A stretch of DNA of 25,585 bases from JBEKYD01 sp049509915. Its GTDB lineage: Bacteria > Acidobacteriota > Terriglobia > Bryobacterales > Bryobacteraceae. This document shows positions 22,202-25,585 of the stretch, piece after piece. A model generated the notes under the pieces. The model searched no databases. It was not told where the DNA came from and saw only the letters and a list, made by a program, of their open reading frames with translations. Each line of letters opens with the position of its first letter. The stretch's first letter is position 1. Location of the stretch: the NCBI GenBank assembly GCA_049509915.1, contig JBEKZL010000095.1:1-25585 (forward strand). Reading direction: 5' to 3'. The position numbers and the translations under genes are program-made.

Positions 22202-22255
22202 AATGGTGCTTCGGTCGCCTCGCCCTCGACGACGCTTATTACGGTGCAGCAGTAA
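22202..22255 (+). pseudogene. 3'-end fragment of a TIGR03437-type gene
   Basis: The plus strand reads NGASVASPSTTLITVQQ and TAA. The neighbouring intact end (to 24167) reads GGAQSPSTTLITVQ and TAA. Ten residues in a row agree while the codons differ at third positions, so this is a diverged paralogous gene end, not a recent copy. The frame is closed 8 codons upstream, so only the tail survives. Confidence 0.5.
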
Positions 22256-22273
22256 GATCAACCTGTCTGCTTG

Positions 22274-22645
22274 TCATTTCGCGGGCCGCTTGCGCCTCCG
22301 CTGGGCGGCCCGGACCTGAGCCTCATTCATGCCGAAGTAGTGCCCCACTTCGTGCCACACGGTATCTTCGATCATGCTGGCTAAATGCTCGGGGCTGCGC
22401 GCCAAACGCTCGTGCGGGCCTTGGAAGATAGTGATGCGGTCGGGCATGGCGATGGTCTCAAAAACGCTGCGATGGGTCAACGGACGCCCTTCGTAAAGAC
22501 CGAGCAGCGTGTGTCCGGGGCCCACCCGGTCGGCCGGTGGCTCCGGTTCCACCATCAGCGCCACATTGGTCAAACGTCTGCGGAACCGCGCCGGAATGCG
22601 CTGAAAAGCGGCGTCCACCAGTTGGTCGAACTCGGCGGGATTCAT
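22274..22645 (-). CDS. Small zincin-type metallopeptidase (PF06262-like)
   Basis: 123 residues, the normal size for this group of minimal zincins. The HExxH motif is HEVGHYFGMNE, giving zinc ligands H98 and H102, catalytic E99 and a likely third ligand E108. Upstream is the family segment LLGLYEGRPLTHRS followed by ITIFQGPHERLA. The N-terminal helix FDQLVDAAFQRIPARFRRRL also fits. The natural substrate is unknown; the domain is cytoplasmic with no signal peptide. The C-terminus is basic (AAQRRRKRPAK). It is a lone gene, pointing away from the exported protein gene starting at 22790. Confidence 0.9.
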   Translation of the reverse strand: MNPAEFDQLVDAAFQRIPARFRRRLTNVALMVEPEPPADRVGPGHTLLGLYEGRPLTHRSVFETIAMPDRITIFQGPHERLARSPEHLASMIEDTVWHEVGHYFGMNEAQVRAAQRRRKRPAK

Positions 22646-22789
22646 GCTGCTATCAGGTATACCGCAGATGTGAGATGGCGGTGAGCATGGCGTTCAGCAA
22701 GCAGCGCTTTTGGACTTTTCCCCACGCGGTGCTACACGGGTTGGCGCAAAGTTACAACCATCTCGCCAGCAGCGGGTTACAAAGGAAGC

Positions 22790-24167
22790 ATGAAGAGGGG
22801 AAATCGTATCGTTTTGGCCAAGGCCGCGGTCATCGCCGCCGCCATTCCATTTCTACTATACGGGTATTTCTATGGTCCCAATCCGGGTTATACCGGCGCG
22901 CCCAGCGAGAACGGCGGGGAAACCTGTGCTACGGCCGGCTGCCATTCGGGCACGGCTAACCAGTTCACGACCGGCAGCGTGACGGTGAACTTTCCTAACG
23001 GGTTGACTTATACGCCCGGCGTGGCGCAGCAGCTTTCCGTCACCATTGCCGATTCGGCCACCACCCAGAAATCCTGGGGATTCCAGTTGACGCCGCGCGT
23101 CGCGAGTTCACCTGGGACCATGGCCGGAACCTTGTCGGCGGCCGCCGACGGATCCACCCAGATTATGTACTCGGAGACGAACCTGCAGATCTTCTGCGTA
23201 CCGGGGAACGCGCCGCTCGGTCAAAACCCCAATTGCCCGGGTCCCAGCGACCCGACCGACTATGTCCTTCAGTTCGTGGAGCATAGTTACAGCGGCTACC
23301 TGGCTTCGGTAGGAATCACCGGCTCGTACACCTACAACTTCACCTGGACCCCGCCGGCAAACAACGTGGGCAACATTACCATCTACGTAGCCGGCAATGC
23401 CGGCACGGGCACGCTCGTCCAAGCCATGAACCCTCCAGCCGGCGACCACATTTACTCGAACCAGTACACTCTCACGCCGGCCGGCACCGGCCCTACGCCC
23501 TCGATCGCCTCGGCGGGGGTGGTCAACGGGGCCAGCTTTCAGACCGGTATCGTGCCTAATTCCTGGATCACGATTCAGGGAACTAATCTCTACGCGGGCA
23601 CGCCCGACACCTGGACCATCGTCGACGGCAACCTGCCCACCCTCCTCGACGGCGTCAGCGTCAGCGTAGGCGGTCAATTGGCGTATATCTATTACGTCAG
23701 CGGGACGCAGATCAATGCCGTCGCGCCGAATGTGGGTACCGGCAGCCGCGGTTTCCGCAACCGTGCAGCCGGCTTTCTTCCTCTGGCCCGGCGGCTACGC
23801 GGTGGCGACGCATACCGACTTCACCGACGCGGTGAAGAACGGAACCTTCTCCGGAACGGTCACCACGCCGGCCAATCCGGGGGAAACCATCATCCTTTGG
23901 GGCACTGGTTTCGGCCCCACCACGCCGGCCTTCCCGGTGGGAATCGAGGCGCCCTCCACGGCGACCTATCTCACCTCGAGTCCGGTGACGGTCACCATCG
24001 GGGGGGTGGCTGCCAGCGTCTACGCCACGGCCCTGGCCCCCGGTTTTGCGTCGCTCTATCAGGTTGCCGTGACCGTGCCGGCATCGCTGGCCCCCGGCGA
24101 TTACCCGGTGGTGGCCAGCATCGGCGGCGCCCAATCGCCCTCCACCACCTTGATCACGGTGCAGTAA
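22790..24167 (+). pseudogene. Exported choice-of-anchor-V / TIGR03437 protein with CX4CH motif, frameshifted
   Basis: ATG 22790 with AAAGGA just upstream. Residues 8-26 form a signal or anchor helix. Then ETCATAGCHSGTA contains C46-x4-C51-H52, a haem-c-like motif. A choice-of-anchor-V (Reeler-like) domain follows (about 61-235: GSVTVNFPNGLTYTPG, KSWGFQLTPR, HSYSGYLASVG, GDHIYSNQYTLTP). From about 243 comes a TIGR03437 domain (GVVNGASFQTGIVPNSWITI...GTQINAVAPNV). At about 23735-23750 the frame breaks. The rest of that domain (AVSATVQPAFFLWPGGYAVA ... GFASLYQVAVTVPASL ... TTLITVQ) continues one frame over and ends at TAA 24167. The missing strand between suggests an out-of-frame deletion. Left uncorrected, the first frame reads to 24340 with meaningless sequence. 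A sequencing error is possible but would not explain the missing residues. Confidence 0.8.
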
Positions 24168-24224
24168 GGGATCGTCATGAAATAACCGTGCCAAATCCTG
24201 TAGCCCGACGTGGCGCAAATGGCG

Positions 24225-24268
24225 AGGCGGTTTCCTGGCGCAGGCGCATTCGCCTGGCGGAGCCGCCT
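24225..24268. repeat. Imperfect hairpin
   Basis: AGGCGG (24225-24230) pairs with CCGCCT (24263-24268), and inside it CAGGCG pairs with CGCCTG around CATT. It lies 57 bases past the stop at 24167 and could end that transcript, although it has no T-run. Confidence 0.45.
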
Positions 24269-24271
24269 GCA

Positions 24272-24497
24272 GCGCCGAGATTAGATTCCGAGCTCCTGAA
24301 GTCACCTCGGGGTTTGGGCGGCCAAGGGAAAATGACCTGACCCAGAGGGTGGGACAGACGATCGTTTTTCGTCGTCTGTCAGGCTGTTACGCCTGGCGAG
24401 CAGCCGACAGACCACAAAAGGCGATGGTCTGTCCCACCCTCTCTCCGCCGAAACCGGGCTCACCCCAAATTCCACGACTTCAGGAGCGTCTCGGCGC
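24272..24497. repeat. Nested 226-bp palindrome, REP/BIME-like
   Basis: Working inward there are four exact arm pairs: 9 bp (24272-24280 with 24489-24497), 11 bp (24293-24303 with 24476-24486), 16 bp (24344-24359 with 24427-24442) and 7+5 bp with a one-base bulge (24374-24386 with 24401-24412). The 16-bp arms read AGAGGGTGGGACAGAC. Two smaller hairpins (24353-24361/24372-24380 and 24406-24413/24426-24433) compete with the long pairing. There is no coding sequence inside. Confidence 0.75.
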
Positions 24498-24596
24498 TTC
24501 CTCGTCGGAGTGAGAACCCAGCTTTCGATAACCCCCTCGGCCCGCGTAAGATCGCCGTTGGTCGAGCAACCAAAATGGCGAGGAAGCGCCGAGACG
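24487..24596. repeat. 18-bp perfect inverted repeat
   Basis: CGTCTCGGCGCTTCCTCG at 24487-24504 is exactly complementary to 24579-24596, with 74 bases between. Its left arm overlaps the right end of the larger palindrome, so the 24272 arm has two possible partners. Confidence 0.8.
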
Positions 24597-24697
24597 AATT
24601 TCGGCGCTACAGCCAGGAGTAGCCGCGCCACGCCAGAAAATTGGTATGGTTATTTCCTGACAGGCCCTAAGCGGCGATTTCTGTTCGGAGCGAGTGC

Positions 24698-24848
24698 TTA
24701 ACCGATCTGGGGATTTCACTGCTTAGGCCCGGGAAACCGCTCCCTCGCGGTCGCGGCTCGGTAACGCGTGCCGCGTATTTTCAGTCACCTACCGGGCCGC
24801 GACCGCCAGCGACGGTTTCCCGGAACGGATTTCCCCAAGATCGGCTAA
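24698..24848. repeat. Palindromic MITE/REP-like element, copy 2
   Basis: The ends are inverted (TTAACCGATCTGGGG and CCCCAAGATCGGCTAA). Inside, 24733-24763 is largely complementary to 24790-24819. The 73-base core matches copy 1 (2283-2426) at 59 positions without gaps. It is better preserved than copy 1. Non-coding; presumably moved by a transposase encoded elsewhere. Confidence 0.75.
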
Positions 24849-24882
24849 ACACCCCTTCGGAGCCGCCGGGCCGCTCCAATTG

Positions 24883-24888
24883 TATAAT
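24883..24888 (+). promoter_or_regulatory. -10 box (TATAAT) of the DinB gene, overlapping a decoy ATG
   Basis: TATAATGG: the ATG at 24887 lies inside the -10 box and cannot be in the transcript if this box is used. Transcription would start near 24895, leaving about 22 bases before the GTG at 24917. No -35 match is seen. Confidence 0.55.
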
Positions 24889-24902
24889 GGCACCAATCCT
24901 CC

Positions 24903-24908
24903 GGGAGG
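24903..24908 (+). promoter_or_regulatory. Ribosome binding site deciding the DinB start
   Basis: GGGAGG ends eight bases before GTG 24917, an ideal spacing, and lies downstream of the alternative ATG 24887. Confidence 0.75.
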
Positions 24909-24916
24909 GTGAACTG

Positions 24917-25483
24917 GTGGCAAACGTGGATAACGATTCGACGGCCGGCGCAACAGAGAGAGCGGCCTGCGCTACAGCTCCGGAACCGGGCGAATACAGC
25001 CCGTTCTTCGCGGCGTACGTCGCCAGGGCGCAAGCGTTCGGCGACCCGGTCGCGCGGCTCGGCGATCAATGGGGCGAAGTTCATTCTCTGCTGGCCCCTC
25101 TGCCGGAGGCCGTGCAGCTTCACCGCTACGCTCCCGGTAAATGGAGCGTCAAGGAAGTGCTCGGGCACCTGATCGATGCCGAGCGCATCTTCGCCTACCG
25201 CGCGCTACGCATCGCGCGGGCGGATGCCACGCCGTTGGCGGCTTTCGAGGAGAACGGATACGTTGCCGCGGCCGAAATCGAGCGCTGCCCCTGGCCGGAG
25301 CTGCTCGAAGAGTTCGAGCACGTGCGCCAGGCCGGCATTCTGATGCTACGCCATCTGCCGCCGGCGGCCTGGCTGCGTATCGGCACCTCGAGCGGCGCCC
25401 CACTGAGCGTGCGCGCGGTGGCATACGTGATGGTCGGCCACGTGGAGCATCACCTCGAAATTCTGCGGCAGCGGTATTTGTGA
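24917..25483 (+). CDS. DinB-superfamily (DinB_2-like) metal-dependent protein
   Basis: 188 residues from GTG 24917. After a disordered Ala/Glu-rich start of about 25 residues comes a four-helix DinB fold: YAPGKWSVKEVLGHLIDAER (about 71-90), RIFAYRALRIARAD, then the last-helix motif GHVEHHLEILRQRYL. The expected metal triad is H84 (GHLID) plus H175 and H179 (HVEHH). Relatives act as thiol-dependent S-transferases or are uncharacterised; no substrate can be assigned. The start was chosen by the Shine-Dalgarno and by the -10 box that covers the upstream ATG. The stop TGA overlaps the GTG of the next gene, so they form an operon. Confidence 0.9.
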   Translation: MANVDNDSTAGATERAACATAPEPGEYSPFFAAYVARAQAFGDPVARLGDQWGEVHSLLAPLPEAVQLHRYAPGKWSVKEVLGHLIDAERIFAYRALRIARADATPLAAFEENGYVAAAEIERCPWPELLEEFEHVRQAGILMLRHLPPAAWLRIGTSSGAPLSVRAVAYVMVGHVEHHLEILRQRYL

Positions 25484-25585
25484 GCAACTGGGAGCAAGAC
25501 CGGCGCCGCCCCACCGGCCCCGCGGCCGTGCTCCTGACCATCATCGACCACGATCCAGCCCTGGCAGTGAAAGCCATTCATCGAA
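25480..25585 (+). CDS. Start of an unidentified gene, cut by the window end
   Basis: GTG 25480 overlaps the DinB stop (GTGA), and the frame stays open to the edge: SNWEQDRRRPTGPAAVLLTI, then IDHDPALAVKAIHR. The overlap and the absence of stops support a coupled gene. 35 residues are too few to name a family. Confidence 0.45.
   Translation, partial: MSNWEQDRRRPTGPAAVLLTIIDHDPALAVKAIHR

Larger units (their letters stand above)
24168..24882. other. Gene-free palindrome island
   Basis: 715 bases without any supported gene. Nearly all of it is inverted-repeat sequence: a hairpin at 24225-24268, a nested palindrome at 24272-24497, an overlapping 18-bp inverted repeat at 24487-24596 and a MITE-like copy at 24698-24848. 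Only 24600-24697 shows nothing I can name. Confidence 0.75.

Noticed and set aside
22681..22959. Small plus-strand frame overlapping the start of the anchor-V gene
   Set aside because: Runs out of frame through the signal and haem-motif region of the real gene and has no motif of its own.
24168..24340. Extension of the anchor-V frame to 24340
   Set aside because: After the frame break at about 23740 the family sequence continues in another frame; this part is out-of-frame noise.
1..25585. CRISPR array, tRNA, rRNA, intact transposase or prophage genes
   Set aside because: Looked for by eye on both strands; no spaced direct repeats, tRNA arms or family motifs found. Short tRNAs could still be missed without a covariance search.

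Overview
The window reads as chromosomal DNA of a soil-type Acidobacteriota, most likely the Bryobacterales / 'Solibacter' group. Four things point there: high G+C coding sequence, a TIGR03437-type C-terminal domain (described from Solibacter), a VWA-related lipoprotein-like domain of the acidobacterial TIGR03436 type, and a large Oar-like TonB-dependent receptor. No rRNA, tRNA, CRISPR array, intact insertion sequence or prophage is visible. The assignment rests on family knowledge, not on a search.

Layout. 1-500 is an unassigned edge with an AT-richer stretch. 504-2230 (minus) is a GAF-domain gene followed by an exported BNR/Asp-box protein. 2428-3018 (minus) is a DUF421/YetF membrane protein, divergent from dnaB (3245-4609, plus). 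4643-9283 (minus) is a tight three-gene operon: TonB-dependent receptor, VWA protein, membrane-anchored coiled-coil protein. 9410-9967 is a decayed DUF4424 gene. 10161-10766 (unknown protein, minus) diverges from a MidA-type methyltransferase (plus). 11865-12082 is a compact independent transcription unit for a 20-residue Lys/Ala-rich peptide. 12108-13478 (minus) encodes a one-chain TssB-TssC-like contractile sheath protein with no other secretion genes in view. It diverges from trxB-ridA (plus). 15005-15625 holds the remains of two fused, broken genes. 15663-16955 (minus) is an MFS transporter preceded by a fragment of a paralogous transporter. 17227-19849 (minus) is PpiD-like foldase plus DedA. 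19987-22111 (minus) is cmk-lysC. 22274-22645 is a small zincin. 22790-24167 (plus) is an exported choice-of-anchor-V / TIGR03437 protein with a frameshift. 24168-24882 is a gene-free island of nested palindromes. The window ends with a DinB-family gene and the start of an overlapping downstream gene.

How it fits together. Housekeeping genes (dnaB, cmk, lysC, trxB, ridA, ppiD-like) alternate with envelope genes (TonB receptor, VWA, DUF421, DedA, MFS, exported BNR and anchor-V proteins). The joints between them are scarred by gene remnants and by palindromic repeats. One repeat family has two diverged copies 22 kb apart (2283-2426 and 24698-24848). The most unusual items are the 20-codon microgene with its own promoter, leader hairpin and terminator, the orphan fused sheath gene beside it, and the palindrome island at 24225-24848. 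I see no complete, obviously new multi-gene system. The TonB/VWA/coiled-coil operon and the sheath/microgene pair are the best candidates for undescribed biology.
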